Of a DNA stretch of 36,739 nucleotides, positions 7,894 to 16,412 are shown in pieces; the first letter of the stretch is position 1; each line of letters starts with the position of its first letter. The DNA comes from Planctomycetota bacterium (GTDB taxonomy: Bacteria > Planctomycetota > UBA1135 > GCA-002686595): positions 1-36,739 of the forward strand of contig VGZD01000030.1 of the NCBI GenBank assembly GCA_016872715.1, read 5' to 3'. The notes beneath the pieces are model-generated. The model was not told the origin of the DNA. It worked only from the letters and a program-made list of their open reading frames with translations, and ran no database searches. The translations under genes and the position numbers were made by a program.

Positions 7894-9084
7894 ATGCTCG
7901 CAGTCGCGCTGCTCACGTTTTCGGTCTGGCAGGAATCACAGCCCCGCCATTGGGAGCACGTGCTCGTTCGTCACCACTCGTTCGAGGACTTCTTCGCGGG
8001 CGGAATGGCGAGCGCGTACCGCGCGGAATTGAATGCGGACGCGCCCGTGCGGCTGAGCACGGGGGCGATTGCGGGGAGCAGCGAGCAGATCGACGCGCTG
8101 TGGTCGCAGGATCCGGCCAACCTCGCGGGCTGGCTCGACGGTTTCTACGAGTCGGCGGAGCTCTACGTCACCGGCGGTTTCGAGCAGGCGCTCGTTTCGT
8201 GGAACGCGACCGTACCCGAGGGGACCGGCATGTGCCTCGAGCTGCGCGTGCGCGAGAACGGCAAGACGCCGTGGTCGCCATGGCTGTACGTGGGCGACTG
8301 GGGCAGCATCACGCCACCGCCCTTGTATTTGCGCCGGGACGATCCCGGCGGGCCCAAGTTCGACGCACAGGCGCCGCTGCGCACGGAGTTCGAGGGCGGC
8401 AAGGTCGACATCGACTTCTTCGTCTCGACGCGCACGTGGGGCCGCGCCCAGTACCGCGTCCGCACGACGACGGCGGATCCCACGCAGGCGCGGCCCGTGC
8501 TCGTGCGCAGCGTGTCGGTGTGCTTCAGTCGGAGAGTTGCGGGGCCGATCCCGGCGCACGTTCCGACGCTCTCGCGCCGGATCGAGGTGCCGTTCCGCAG
8601 CCAGCAGGCCGAGCGAGCGGAGATCGCGGGTCGCATCTGCTCGCCGACCTCGGTCGCGATGGTGCTCGAGCAGCGCGGCGTGTCGAAGACCACGCAGCAG
8701 GTCGCGGATTTGCTGTACGACCCGCGCCACGAGATCTACGGCAACTGGACGCGCGCGGTGCAGGGCGCGTTCGAGCTCGGCGTGCCCGGCTATCTCGCGC
8801 GCTTGGGCGACTGGAAGTCGGTCGAGGAACACATCGCGGCCGGTCAGCCGCTGGTGATCTCGATCGCGGCGCAACCGGGCGAGCTCGCGTCCGCGCCCTA
8901 CGAGGCGACGGCGGGGCACCTCTTGGTGCTCACGGGTTTCGACGGACAAGGCGGCGTGTACGTCAACGATCCCTGCGCGCCGGACGCGGCCGCGGGCTCG
9001 CGCACGTACTCGCGCGCGGATCTCGAGCGGGTGTGGATGGAGCGTGGCGGCACGAGCTACGTGCTCTCGCCCAAGGCGCAGTGA
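7894..9084 (+). CDS. Secreted C39-like (Peptidase_C39_2) cysteine peptidase
   Basis: A 396-residue protein. The N-terminus (MLAVALLTFSVWQ) looks like a signal peptide. Residues about 20-225 form a region of unknown fold with many aromatic and beta-prone residues. The C-terminal 170 residues match the Peptidase_C39_2 domain: GRICSPTSVAMVL with the putative nucleophile C249, a long helix-rich middle, AGHLLVLTGF with H342, and VNDP (N358, D359) completing a papain-like triad. Target is unknown. Start choice is uncertain: a GTG at 7873 would add MRDARPS, a more basic signal-peptide n-region. It lies between the His-rich gene and yihY on the same strand, 17 nt before the latter. Confidence 0.78.
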   Translation: MLAVALLTFSVWQESQPRHWEHVLVRHHSFEDFFAGGMASAYRAELNADAPVRLSTGAIAGSSEQIDALWSQDPANLAGWLDGFYESAELYVTGGFEQALVSWNATVPEGTGMCLELRVRENGKTPWSPWLYVGDWGSITPPPLYLRRDDPGGPKFDAQAPLRTEFEGGKVDIDFFVSTRTWGRAQYRVRTTTADPTQARPVLVRSVSVCFSRRVAGPIPAHVPTLSRRIEVPFRSQQAERAEIAGRICSPTSVAMVLEQRGVSKTTQQVADLLYDPRHEIYGNWTRAVQGAFELGVPGYLARLGDWKSVEEHIAAGQPLVISIAAQPGELASAPYEATAGHLLVLTGFDGQGGVYVNDPCAPDAAAGSRTYSRADLERVWMERGGTSYVLSPKAQ

Positions 9085-9101
9085 ACGCAGGAGAAGTCAC
9101 C

Positions 9102-10637
9102 ATGGACAGCAACGCAAAACACGCTCTGCCGGACAAGCTCGCGCGGTTGCCGCTGCTCAACAAGGGACCGCAGGGGCGAGCGCTGCGCTTTTTCACGGAG
9201 ACGATCTGGGACGCGCGTCTGGAGGAACTCTCGCGCGTGCGGCGCTGCGTGTACAAGTGCGCGCGCGTCGTGTTCCTCGCCACGGTCGGCTTCGTCGGCG
9301 ACAATTGCACGTTGCGCGCGATGGCGCTCACGTACACGACCATGCTCTCGCTCGTGCCGTTGCTCGCGTTTTCGTTCGCGATCCTCAAGGGCCTCGGGTT
9401 CTACGAGGACCTGCGCAAGCACCGCATCGATCCGTACCTCGACACGCTGTTCGGCGCCGTCGAGCAGGCTCCGAGTCCCTTGCTCGAGGCCCGCGACGCT
9501 CCGCTCGTGCTCGCGAGCGCCGCTCCGGAGCAGGGGCTCGCGCACTTGCGCGGTGTGTTCGACAACGTGCTCGACATGGTCGACGGCACGGACGTCAAGG
9601 GACTCGGCGCGATCGGCCTCGTCGTGCTGCTGCTCGCGGTGCATCGACTGCTCTCGAGCGTCGAGGCCTCGTTCAACCAGATCTGGAGCGTGCGCAAGGC
9701 GCGCACGCTGGTGCGCAAGCTCTCCGACTACTTGACCATGGTGGTCGTCGCGCCGATCTTCCTCGTGGTTGCGATCGGCGTCACGACCGCGCTGCAGAAT
9801 GCGGGCGTGCTCGAGTTCCTCGAGCGCAGGCTCGCGCTCGGCGTCGTGCTCCAGCTCCTGATCAAGCTCGCGCCGGTGCTCGTCGGCTGGGTGGCCTTCA
9901 CGCTGCTCTACCTCGTGATGCCCAACCGCCGCGGCCGCTTCGGCGCCGCGCTGCTCGGAGGCCTGTGCGCCTCGCTGGCGTGGGAGGGCGCGCTGCTCGC
10001 GCACATCGCGTTCCAGATCGGCGTCGCGAGGTACAACGCGATCTACGCCGGTTTTGCGGCTATCCCGATCTTCCTCGTGTGGGTCCAGCTCTCGTGGGTG
10101 ATCGTGCTGGCGGGAGCCGAGCTCGCCTACGCGGCGGAGAAGCACTACGAGTACCAAGGCGTCGGAACCGGTACGCGCATCGCTCCCGCCCATGCCGAGC
10201 ACGTGGCCGTGCGCGTGATGGCGCGGTTGTCGGAGGCGTTCCTCGCCGGAGAGCGGGGCCCGAGCGTGCCTGAGCTCGCGCGCCGCGTCGGCGTCGCGCT
10301 CAGCACGGCGGAGCGAGTGCTCTCCGACCTGCGCGAGCGCGGACTGGTGGCGGCGATCGAGCCGAGCGAGGCGGGGCAGGTGCAGGGCTGGCAACCCGCG
10401 CGCGACCCCGCGACGATTCGCATCAGCGACGTGCTGCTCGCCGTGCGCGGCGAAGTGCGCGCCAGCGAGGGCGGGCGGCTCGTGTCGCTCGACGCCCTCG
10501 CCGACCGCGCCCTGCGCGCGCTCGACGCCGAGGGACGATCCTCGGTCCACAACCGCAGCATGCGCGAGTTGGTCGAGCGCGCGGCCCGCGAGGAAGCCGC
10601 TCCCGATGCAGCGCCCGCGGCCAATCCTGCGACCTGA
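9102..10637 (+). CDS. YihY/UPF0761 membrane protein with C-terminal winged-helix-like domain
   Basis: A 511-residue protein. Residues about 40-340 are the YihY/virulence-factor-BrkB family (historically misnamed RNase BN), with about six membrane helices and the conserved start of the region CTLRAMALTYTTMLSLVPLLAFSFAILKG, the SSVEASFNQIW block, and the last helix FLVWVQLSWVIVLAGAELAYA. The remaining 150 residues are soluble and read like a winged helix (VPELARRVGVALSTAERVLSDLRERGLVAAIE) followed by an Ala-rich tail. An AGGAGA lies about 8 nt before the ATG, which supports this start. Function of the family is not settled; the tail suggests a DNA-linked or regulatory role. Confidence 0.85.
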   Translation: MDSNAKHALPDKLARLPLLNKGPQGRALRFFTETIWDARLEELSRVRRCVYKCARVVFLATVGFVGDNCTLRAMALTYTTMLSLVPLLAFSFAILKGLGFYEDLRKHRIDPYLDTLFGAVEQAPSPLLEARDAPLVLASAAPEQGLAHLRGVFDNVLDMVDGTDVKGLGAIGLVVLLLAVHRLLSSVEASFNQIWSVRKARTLVRKLSDYLTMVVVAPIFLVVAIGVTTALQNAGVLEFLERRLALGVVLQLLIKLAPVLVGWVAFTLLYLVMPNRRGRFGAALLGGLCASLAWEGALLAHIAFQIGVARYNAIYAGFAAIPIFLVWVQLSWVIVLAGAELAYAAEKHYEYQGVGTGTRIAPAHAEHVAVRVMARLSEAFLAGERGPSVPELARRVGVALSTAERVLSDLRERGLVAAIEPSEAGQVQGWQPARDPATIRISDVLLAVRGEVRASEGGRLVSLDALADRALRALDAEGRSSVHNRSMRELVERAAREEAAPDAAPAANPAT

Positions 10638-10674
10638 GCCCCGCTGTGGCGCTGGATCGGCGTGGAGCGTTCGG

Positions 10675-10680
10675 TAGGGT
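10675..10680 (+). promoter_or_regulatory. Candidate -10 box of the STT3-like gene (near-leaderless)
   Basis: TAGGGT ends 8 nt before the ATG at 10689, with no ribosome-binding sequence at a useful distance. It fits the window-wide TA(G/C)NNT pattern. Confidence 0.45.
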
Positions 10681-10688
10681 AGCTCGCC

Positions 10689-12938
10689 ATGCCGCGCGCG
10701 CGCGTCTTGCTGGTGGTGTGGATCGCGCTCGTCGCGAGCGTGTCGTGGTTCGCGCGCGAGGCGCAGAACCGGCGCGTGGAGCTGCCCGATCGCGCTAGCT
10801 GGTTCAGCACGGACCCGGACACCCAGTACCACGTGCGGCGGGTGGAGCGCGCACTCGACGAAGGCGCCGTGGCGCAGACCGACGCGCGACTCAACGCGCC
10901 GCGGGGCTCCGCGATTCCCTGGCCGCCGTACTACTCGCGATTGCTCGCGACCGTTCTCGGGCCCTGCGCTCCGAGCGAGGGGCGCGCCGAGTGGCTCGAG
11001 CGCGCGGTCGCGAGCGCCGCGACGCTCGCCAGCGTGCTCGGGAGCGTGCTGGCGCTGCTCGTCGTCTGGCGCATCGCAGGCGCGCCCGCGGGAGTGGCCG
11101 CCGGGCTGCTGCACGCGCTCAACGGTGCGGCCATCGAGTACGGGAAGCTCGGAAACGGCGACCACCATGCGTTCGTCTCGCTCGCGAGCGGCGCGGTGCT
11201 CGCGCTTCTTTCGCTCGGCATGGGCGAGCGTTGCCTGCAGGAGCCGCGGCGCGGAGCGCTGTTCGGGACGTTGGCGGGTGCGGTCGCCGGACTTGCTTTG
11301 GGCTCCTGGGTCGCGACGTTGATCCTCGTGGGTTGCGTGCAGTTCGCGCTGGTCGCGCTGCTCTTCGTGCATGCGCGCCGCGCCCTCCCCGGTTTGGGCG
11401 CGCTGGCATTGTGCTTCCACGTCGGCGCCCTGCTCGTGGCGCTGCCCGCGATCGTCTCGAGCCCGTGGAACGCGACGCATCCGTGGATCGTCGTCAACCT
11501 CTCGTGGTTCCACCTCGCCTACCTCGCTGCCGGAGCGCTCGTGTTCGCTCCGCTCGCGGCGCGGCCGGTGTCTGTGCCGCTGCGACGTGCGCTGCCAGCG
11601 GGAGTGGCGGCCGTGGCGCTCGCGGCGCTCGCCTTTCTCGCGTGGTCCGACGCCGCGCCCGCGCGCGGCGTGCGCGAGGGGCTCGAGTGGGTCAGCCGCG
11701 TCGATTCGTTCATGGCGCGCATCGGTGAGTCGGCGCCGCTCGTGCGCGACGGAGAGCTCGCCGTGGCGCTGCGCATGGTCGGCTTCGCGGCGTTCGTGTT
11801 TCCCTTGGCTTGGCTCGCGCTCGTGCGTCGGATCTGGCGCGGTGAGTTGGCGCTGTTGCCTTGGGCCGTGGCCTCCGCGGTGCTCGCGATCCAAGCGCTG
11901 AGTCAGGCGCGCTTCGCGGAGGGCCTCGCGCTGCCGCTCGCGGTCGTGGTTGGAATCGCGCTCGGGCGAGCGAGCGCGATCCCAGCCCGCTCGCGAGTCG
12001 CGTGCGCGGTTCGCGCGGCGCTGCCAGCGCTGGTGGCCGTGCTGCTCGGCTGGCCGGCGCTCGCGCGCAGCGCGGAGCGCTGGCCGCTGCGTCGCGAGGC
12101 ACTGCGCTTCGAGCGACCGGCGACGATCGGCGCGCGTCTGGGGCTCGAGTGGATCGGACTGCAGCCGCAACGCGCGCAGGGCGAAACCGTTTTGGCGCTG
12201 TGGTCCCACGGTCACGCGCTCGAGCGGCTCGCAGGCCGCGGCAGTCTCGCGACCAACTTCGGCTCGTACGTGGGCGAAGAGGGCTTCCGCGCGTCGCCGG
12301 AGCTCTTGCTCGCCGAGGACGAGCTCGCGCTCGTGGCGCGCATGGACGAGCTGCGCGTGCGCTACGCGCTGGTCGACAGCGATCTTCCCAACGCGCTCAA
12401 CACGTTGCTCGACGGCGTGGATCCCGCGCGCCGCGCGCGCCATGTCGAAGCGGGCAGCGAGCGTGGGGGCAATGTTCGGCCGGAGTGGTTTCTGACCTTC
12501 GGCGCGCGCGCGATGTTCGACGGCGCGGTGTTCGGACCGCTCGGGCGGGACGCGCGTCCTCTCGCTCGGCTGCGGCTCGTGTGGGTTGCGCCGTTGCGCG
12601 ATCCTGCGCGCGCGCTGCGCGGTCCGCGCGATCTCGCTCCGGCCGCGTGGGTCTGGGAGCGCGTCGCGGGAGCGCGCGTCGAGGCGCGCGGCGCGAGCGG
12701 GCAGATGCTCGAGGTCGCGCTTTCGCTCGCGCAGCCGGGCGGAGCGCAGCTCGAGTGGCGCGATCGCGCGCCGATCGGCGAAGATGGCGTGGCGCGGCTC
12801 GTGGTTCCCTACGCCACGGAGGCGAGCAACGGTGCCTGTGGAGCCGCGCGACTCGTCGCCAACCTCGCTGGGCGCGCGCTGGGCGGCTCGATCTCCGAGC
12901 GCGCGGTGCTCGAAGGCGAGACGGTGCTGTTGCGCTAG
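10689..12938 (+). CDS. STT3/GT66-like oligosaccharyltransferase homologue with changed WWDYG motif
   Basis: A 749-residue protein with about 11-13 membrane helices and a C-terminal soluble domain, the layout of STT3/PglB/AglB, which move a glycan from a lipid carrier to Asn. Key motifs: STDPDTQYHVRR at residues 40-51 (first-loop catalytic Asp region), GNGDHHAF at 156-162 (second DxD/DxH motif), and ARIGESAPL with E347 at the place of the TIxE/SVxE loop. The acceptor-binding WWDYG motif aligns with L-W-S-H-G at 504-508 within ALWSHGHALERLAG, followed by the typical ATNFGSY context. So family assignment is good but the acceptor site is altered. It is transcribed toward pilT and probably from its own promoter. 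Confidence 0.78.
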   Translation: MPRARVLLVVWIALVASVSWFAREAQNRRVELPDRASWFSTDPDTQYHVRRVERALDEGAVAQTDARLNAPRGSAIPWPPYYSRLLATVLGPCAPSEGRAEWLERAVASAATLASVLGSVLALLVVWRIAGAPAGVAAGLLHALNGAAIEYGKLGNGDHHAFVSLASGAVLALLSLGMGERCLQEPRRGALFGTLAGAVAGLALGSWVATLILVGCVQFALVALLFVHARRALPGLGALALCFHVGALLVALPAIVSSPWNATHPWIVVNLSWFHLAYLAAGALVFAPLAARPVSVPLRRALPAGVAAVALAALAFLAWSDAAPARGVREGLEWVSRVDSFMARIGESAPLVRDGELAVALRMVGFAAFVFPLAWLALVRRIWRGELALLPWAVASAVLAIQALSQARFAEGLALPLAVVVGIALGRASAIPARSRVACAVRAALPALVAVLLGWPALARSAERWPLRREALRFERPATIGARLGLEWIGLQPQRAQGETVLALWSHGHALERLAGRGSLATNFGSYVGEEGFRASPELLLAEDELALVARMDELRVRYALVDSDLPNALNTLLDGVDPARRARHVEAGSERGGNVRPEWFLTFGARAMFDGAVFGPLGRDARPLARLRLVWVAPLRDPARALRGPRDLAPAAWVWERVAGARVEARGASGQMLEVALSLAQPGGAQLEWRDRAPIGEDGVARLVVPYATEASNGACGAARLVANLAGRALGGSISERAVLEGETVLLR

Positions 12939-12942
12939 ACGC

Positions 12943-12958
12943 AGTCGTTCCGACGACT
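12943..12958. terminator. Short hairpin between convergent STT3-like and pilT genes
   Basis: AGTCGT-TCCG-ACGACT forms a perfect 6-bp stem with a 4-nt loop, starting 4 nt after the plus-strand stop and reaching into the pilT stop codon. It would form on either transcript. There is no T-tract, so termination activity is only a guess. Confidence 0.3.
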
Positions 12959-14288
12959 AGCCGGGGCGCTGCTTCTTGAACTGCTCGAAGGGGTCGGTCC
13001 AACCCCTCGGCGGCGCGTTGGGCGCGGGCGGCGCGAGGGCACTGCTCGCTGCGCTCGGGGCCGCGCTCGGATGGGGCATCGGCGCGCGCGGCAGGGGAGT
13101 CGGCGCGCGCGGCTGGGGAGTCGGCGCGGCAGCCTGCGGGCGCGGCGCGGATGCGGCCCCGGGCAGCGCCCCGATCGCAGCCGGGACTTCGACGCACTCG
13201 CCGAATTTGGACGGGTCGAAGGACACGCCGATCGATTGCAGCTTGGCGAGCAGGTCGTCCTTGTTGACCGACTTGAGGAAGGCCTCGCTGGGCTCGACCG
13301 TGCCGGCGCGCACGAGCTCGAGCAGCGAGTCGTTCAGGAGCTTCATGCCGAGCTTGCCGCCCATCTGCATGGCCGAGACGATGCCGTGCGTCTTGCCCTC
13401 GCGGATGTTGGCCGCGATCGCCGTGTTGGCCACGAGGATCTCGAGCGCGGCCGCGCGCCCCTTGGGCTTTTTCTTGCACAGGGTCTGCGCGATCACGCCC
13501 TTGAGAGAGCTCGCGAGCATCGTGCGAATCTGGTTCTGTCGGTCCGCTGGGAACTGGTCGATGATGCGGTCGACGGTCGACGGCGCGGTGTTCGTGTGCA
13601 GCGTGCCGAACACGAGGTGGCCGGTCTCCGCGGTCTCGATCGCGATCTCGATCGTTTCGAGGTCGCGCATCTCGCCGACCAGAACGATGTCGGGGTCCTC
13701 GCGCAACGCGGCCCGCAGCGCGCGCTTGAAGGACTGGGTGTGGCGGTGAATTTCGCGCTGGTTGATCAGGCAGCGTTGCTGGCGGTGCACGAACTCGATC
13801 GGATCCTCGATCGTGATGATGTGATCCGTGCGCGTCTTGTTGATGTGGTCGATCATCGCCGCGAGCGTGGTCGACTTGCCGCTGCCGGTCGGTCCGGTGA
13901 CGAGCACGAGCCCCTTGGAGAGCATGCAGAAGTCGAGCACGGCCTTGGGCAGTCCCAGCTGCGCGGCCGTGAGCACTTCGCTCGGGATCTGACGGAACAC
14001 GGCGCCGGGGCCGTTGCGATCCATGAACAGGTTGGCGCGAAAGCGTGCGAGCCCCTCGACCTCGTAGGCGAAGTCCGTGTCGTTCGTTTGCTCGAACTCC
14101 GCGCGGTTGCGCTCGGGTGCGATCTCGTACAGGACTTGGCGCATCTCGTCGGGGCCGATCACCGGCGCGCCGTCGATGGGCGTCATGTCGCCGGACTGGC
14201 GGAACAGTGGCCGCAGGCCGGAGGTCAGGTGCAGGTCCGAGGCTCCAACCTCGACCATGCGGTGGAACAGCGCGTCGATCCAGGCCAT
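12957..14288 (-). CDS. pilT: PilT-type twitching/retraction ATPase with Pro/Ala-rich tail
   Basis: A 443-residue secretion ATPase of the PilT/PilU subfamily, which powers type IV pilus retraction. Visible are the N-terminal domain signature SDLHLTSGLRP (17-27), Walker A GPTGSGKST (132-140), the Asp box TIEDPIEF (159-166), Walker B region DPDIVLVGEMRD (198-209) and the His box HLVFGTLHTNTA (224-235). The core ends near residue 355. A low-complexity Pro/Ala tail of about 75 residues follows, partly built from a 21-bp tandem repeat, and the end WTDPFEQFKKQRPG. E. coli-type PilT is about 345 aa, so the tail is an addition. No pilin or assembly gene is adjacent. Confidence 0.93.
   Translation of the reverse strand: MAWIDALFHRMVEVGASDLHLTSGLRPLFRQSGDMTPIDGAPVIGPDEMRQVLYEIAPERNRAEFEQTNDTDFAYEVEGLARFRANLFMDRNGPGAVFRQIPSEVLTAAQLGLPKAVLDFCMLSKGLVLVTGPTGSGKSTTLAAMIDHINKTRTDHIITIEDPIEFVHRQQRCLINQREIHRHTQSFKRALRAALREDPDIVLVGEMRDLETIEIAIETAETGHLVFGTLHTNTAPSTVDRIIDQFPADRQNQIRTMLASSLKGVIAQTLCKKKPKGRAAALEILVANTAIAANIREGKTHGIVSAMQMGGKLGMKLLNDSLLELVRAGTVEPSEAFLKSVNKDDLLAKLQSIGVSFDPSKFGECVEVPAAIGALPGAASAPRPQAAAPTPQPRAPTPLPRAPMPHPSAAPSAASSALAPPAPNAPPRGWTDPFEQFKKQRPG
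13081..13122. repeat. Two 21-bp tandem units in the pilT tail
   Basis: Positions 13081-13101 and 13102-13122 differ at one base (core GGCGCGCGCGGC) and encode repeated PRAPTP-like heptads in the C-terminal tail of PilT. Confidence 0.75.
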
Positions 14289-14406
14289 GTCGAATTGCTC
14301 GCGAAGGGGCGGGCGCGGCGCGAAGTTGCGCGGCGCGGGCTCCCCAAGACGGCAGATCGGAGCAGGCGGGCGCGAGACTTGAAGGATCTTCCTACTAGGG
14401 CGCGCG

Positions 14407-16323
14407 TCACAGCTTGCCCGCGGCGCGCGGGTGCGCTGGGTCGAGCTCGAGCGCGCGACGGAACTGCGAGCGGGCCGCCTCGGGTTTCCCGAGGCGCTCG
14501 AGGGCGAGGCCGAGCTCGTAGTGGGCGTCGGCGCTCGGGCCGAGCGCGCAACTGCGCTCCAGTGCTTCCCGCGCGCGCTCGAACTCGCCGAGGAACAGCG
14601 CCGCGCGTCCGACGAGTCGGTGGCCGAGCGGCGCGTTCGGGGCGAGGCGCGCGTACTCCAGCGCGTGCCCCAGCCCGCGCTCGTTCTCGCCCGCTTCGAG
14701 CGCGCGGCGGGCGGCGAGCTCGAGTGCGACGAGCGGCGGGCCGCCGTCGTCCAGCGCGCGTTCGATGCGGAGGTCGACCTCGCTCGACGTCCGTCCGAAG
14801 CGGCGCTCGCCTTCCTGCGCGAACACGCGCAGCGCGCCCGCGTGCCCCGGCTGCTCGTCGAGCGCGCGCTCGATGTCCTCGAGCGCATCGCGGCGCTCGA
14901 GCGCCATGCGCGCGAGGGCGCGGTCGTAGCGCAGGTCGGCCTGCGGCCGCTCGGGGCGCAGCGCGAGAGCGCGATCGAAGTGCTCGAGCGCAGCTTGTGG
15001 CTCTCCTGCCTGATGCAGCAGCACGCCGAGCTTGTGGTGCCCGAGGTAGCTGTCGGGCTCGATCGAGATCACGCGCTCGAAGAGCGTGCGCGTGTCGCTC
15101 CAGTGCGCGGTCGTCGCCCGCGCCGTGAAGCCGAGCGCGACGATGCAGCCCGCGAACGCGACGAGCGCCGCGCGTCCCTGCCAGCGCGCGAGCGCCGCGG
15201 CGACGAGTCCGGCGAGCGCGAAGGAGGGCAGGTACGTGTAGCGATCCGCCGCAATCTGGTGGCCGGCATGGACGATGCCGATCACGGGCGCCACGAGCAC
15301 GCACAAGCTCCACCAGGCGGTCCACAGCGCGGCATGCGTGTTCGAGCGCCGACGGCGCAGGAACAAGAACACGCTGGAAGCGAGCACGAACACGAGCGAG
15401 GCCAGATAGCGCGGCTCGAGCAGCGCGATGCGCGCGGGCAGCTCGTAGAACGGCGACAAGCCCAGCGGCAGCAGTGTGTGGCGTAGATACGAACGGAAGG
15501 CAAAGGTCGAGATCGCGAGGCGCTCCAGCAGCGGCCGCGCATCGAGGTCGGCGAGCACCTGCGTGCCGTAGCGTTGGCCGAGGATGCCGAGGACGGCGCC
15601 GCCGAGCGCGAGCGCGAAGTAGGGGAGCTTCTCGACGATCCGTGGACGCCAGCCCACTCGGTCGTGTCGACGCAGCGGCCAAGCGTCGAGTGCGAGCAAC
15701 ACGAGTGGGAAGCCCAGTCCAGCGACCTTCGAGAGCAGCGACGCGGCGAAGGCGAGGATCGAGAGGCCAAGCCAGCGCGAGCGCGCGGCCAGCGCTCGCT
15801 GCGCGCGGATCCACGACCACGCCGACAGCGCGAGGAACGCTCCGGACAGCACGTCGCGGCGCTCGGTCAGCCACACGACGGACTCGACGCGCAGCGGATG
15901 CGCCGCGAAGAAGCACGCGCCGAGCGCGGCGGCCGCGACTCGCCTCGCGCCGACGCCGCCGAGCTCGAGCAGCTCGTCGAGCGCGAGGAACAACAGCAAC
16001 GCGCAGGTCGCGTGCAGCGCGAGGTTCGTGGCATGGAACATGCGCGCATCGAGCCCTGCGAGCTCGTAGTCGAGCGCGCAGCTCATCCATGACAGCGGCA
16101 TGTAGTGGCCGGCGTAAAAGCTCGTCCACATCCAGCGCAGATGCTCCGCGTCGAGGCCGCGGAAGCCGTCGTTGTGCGTGAAGTTGACGTCGTCGTCCCA
16201 AGCGAGGAACGGGAATTCGAGCGAGGTCCAAAACGGCCACAGCGCCGCGGCGAGAACCGCGAGCGCGCCCAGCCAGCGCAGGCGAGCCGCGGCAGCGGGC
16301 CGTGCAGGGGGAGCGTTGCTCAT
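14407..16323 (-). CDS. TMTC-like GT-C membrane protein with C-terminal TPR repeats
   Basis: A 638-residue protein. The N-terminal half has about 9-11 membrane helices and the GT-C-like signature AWDDDVNFTHN (residues 41-51) in the first loop, followed by SFYAGHYMPLSWMSCALDYEL and VVWLTERRDVLSGAF, which match the TMTC/O-mannosyltransferase-like bacterial family. The C-terminal 220 residues are tetratricopeptide repeats (for example YLGHHKLGVLLHQAGEPQAALEHF and AHYELGLALERLGKPEAA). Animal TMTC1-4 O-mannosylate cadherins; the activity of bacterial relatives is mostly inferred. The ATG at 16323 has a box TAGAAG 12 nt upstream. It ends about 120 bp before pilT and diverges from the M2 peptidase gene. 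Confidence 0.8.
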   Translation of the reverse strand: MSNAPPARPAAAARLRWLGALAVLAAALWPFWTSLEFPFLAWDDDVNFTHNDGFRGLDAEHLRWMWTSFYAGHYMPLSWMSCALDYELAGLDARMFHATNLALHATCALLLFLALDELLELGGVGARRVAAAALGACFFAAHPLRVESVVWLTERRDVLSGAFLALSAWSWIRAQRALAARSRWLGLSILAFAASLLSKVAGLGFPLVLLALDAWPLRRHDRVGWRPRIVEKLPYFALALGGAVLGILGQRYGTQVLADLDARPLLERLAISTFAFRSYLRHTLLPLGLSPFYELPARIALLEPRYLASLVFVLASSVFLFLRRRRSNTHAALWTAWWSLCVLVAPVIGIVHAGHQIAADRYTYLPSFALAGLVAAALARWQGRAALVAFAGCIVALGFTARATTAHWSDTRTLFERVISIEPDSYLGHHKLGVLLHQAGEPQAALEHFDRALALRPERPQADLRYDRALARMALERRDALEDIERALDEQPGHAGALRVFAQEGERRFGRTSSEVDLRIERALDDGGPPLVALELAARRALEAGENERGLGHALEYARLAPNAPLGHRLVGRAALFLGEFERAREALERSCALGPSADAHYELGLALERLGKPEAARSQFRRALELDPAHPRAAGKL

Positions 16324-16335
16324 GCGACGGCTCAG

Positions 16336-16341
16336 CTTCTA
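16336..16341 (-). promoter_or_regulatory. Possible -10 box of the TMTC-like gene
   Basis: TAGAAG on the minus strand ends 12 nt before the ATG at 16323. It lacks the final T of the pattern seen elsewhere, so support is weak. Confidence 0.25.
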
Positions 16342-16398
16342 CACCGTTCGCGCGCCCAGCGGCAAGCATCCGCGCTCCAACTCTCGCGCGCTTCACGC

Positions 16399-16404
16399 TA
16401 CCCT
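16399..16404 (+). promoter_or_regulatory. Candidate -10 box of the M2 peptidase gene (near-leaderless)
   Basis: TACCCT ends 8 nt before the ATG at 16413; no Shine-Dalgarno sequence lies between. Confidence 0.45.
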
Positions 16405-16412
16405 GCGCGCCA

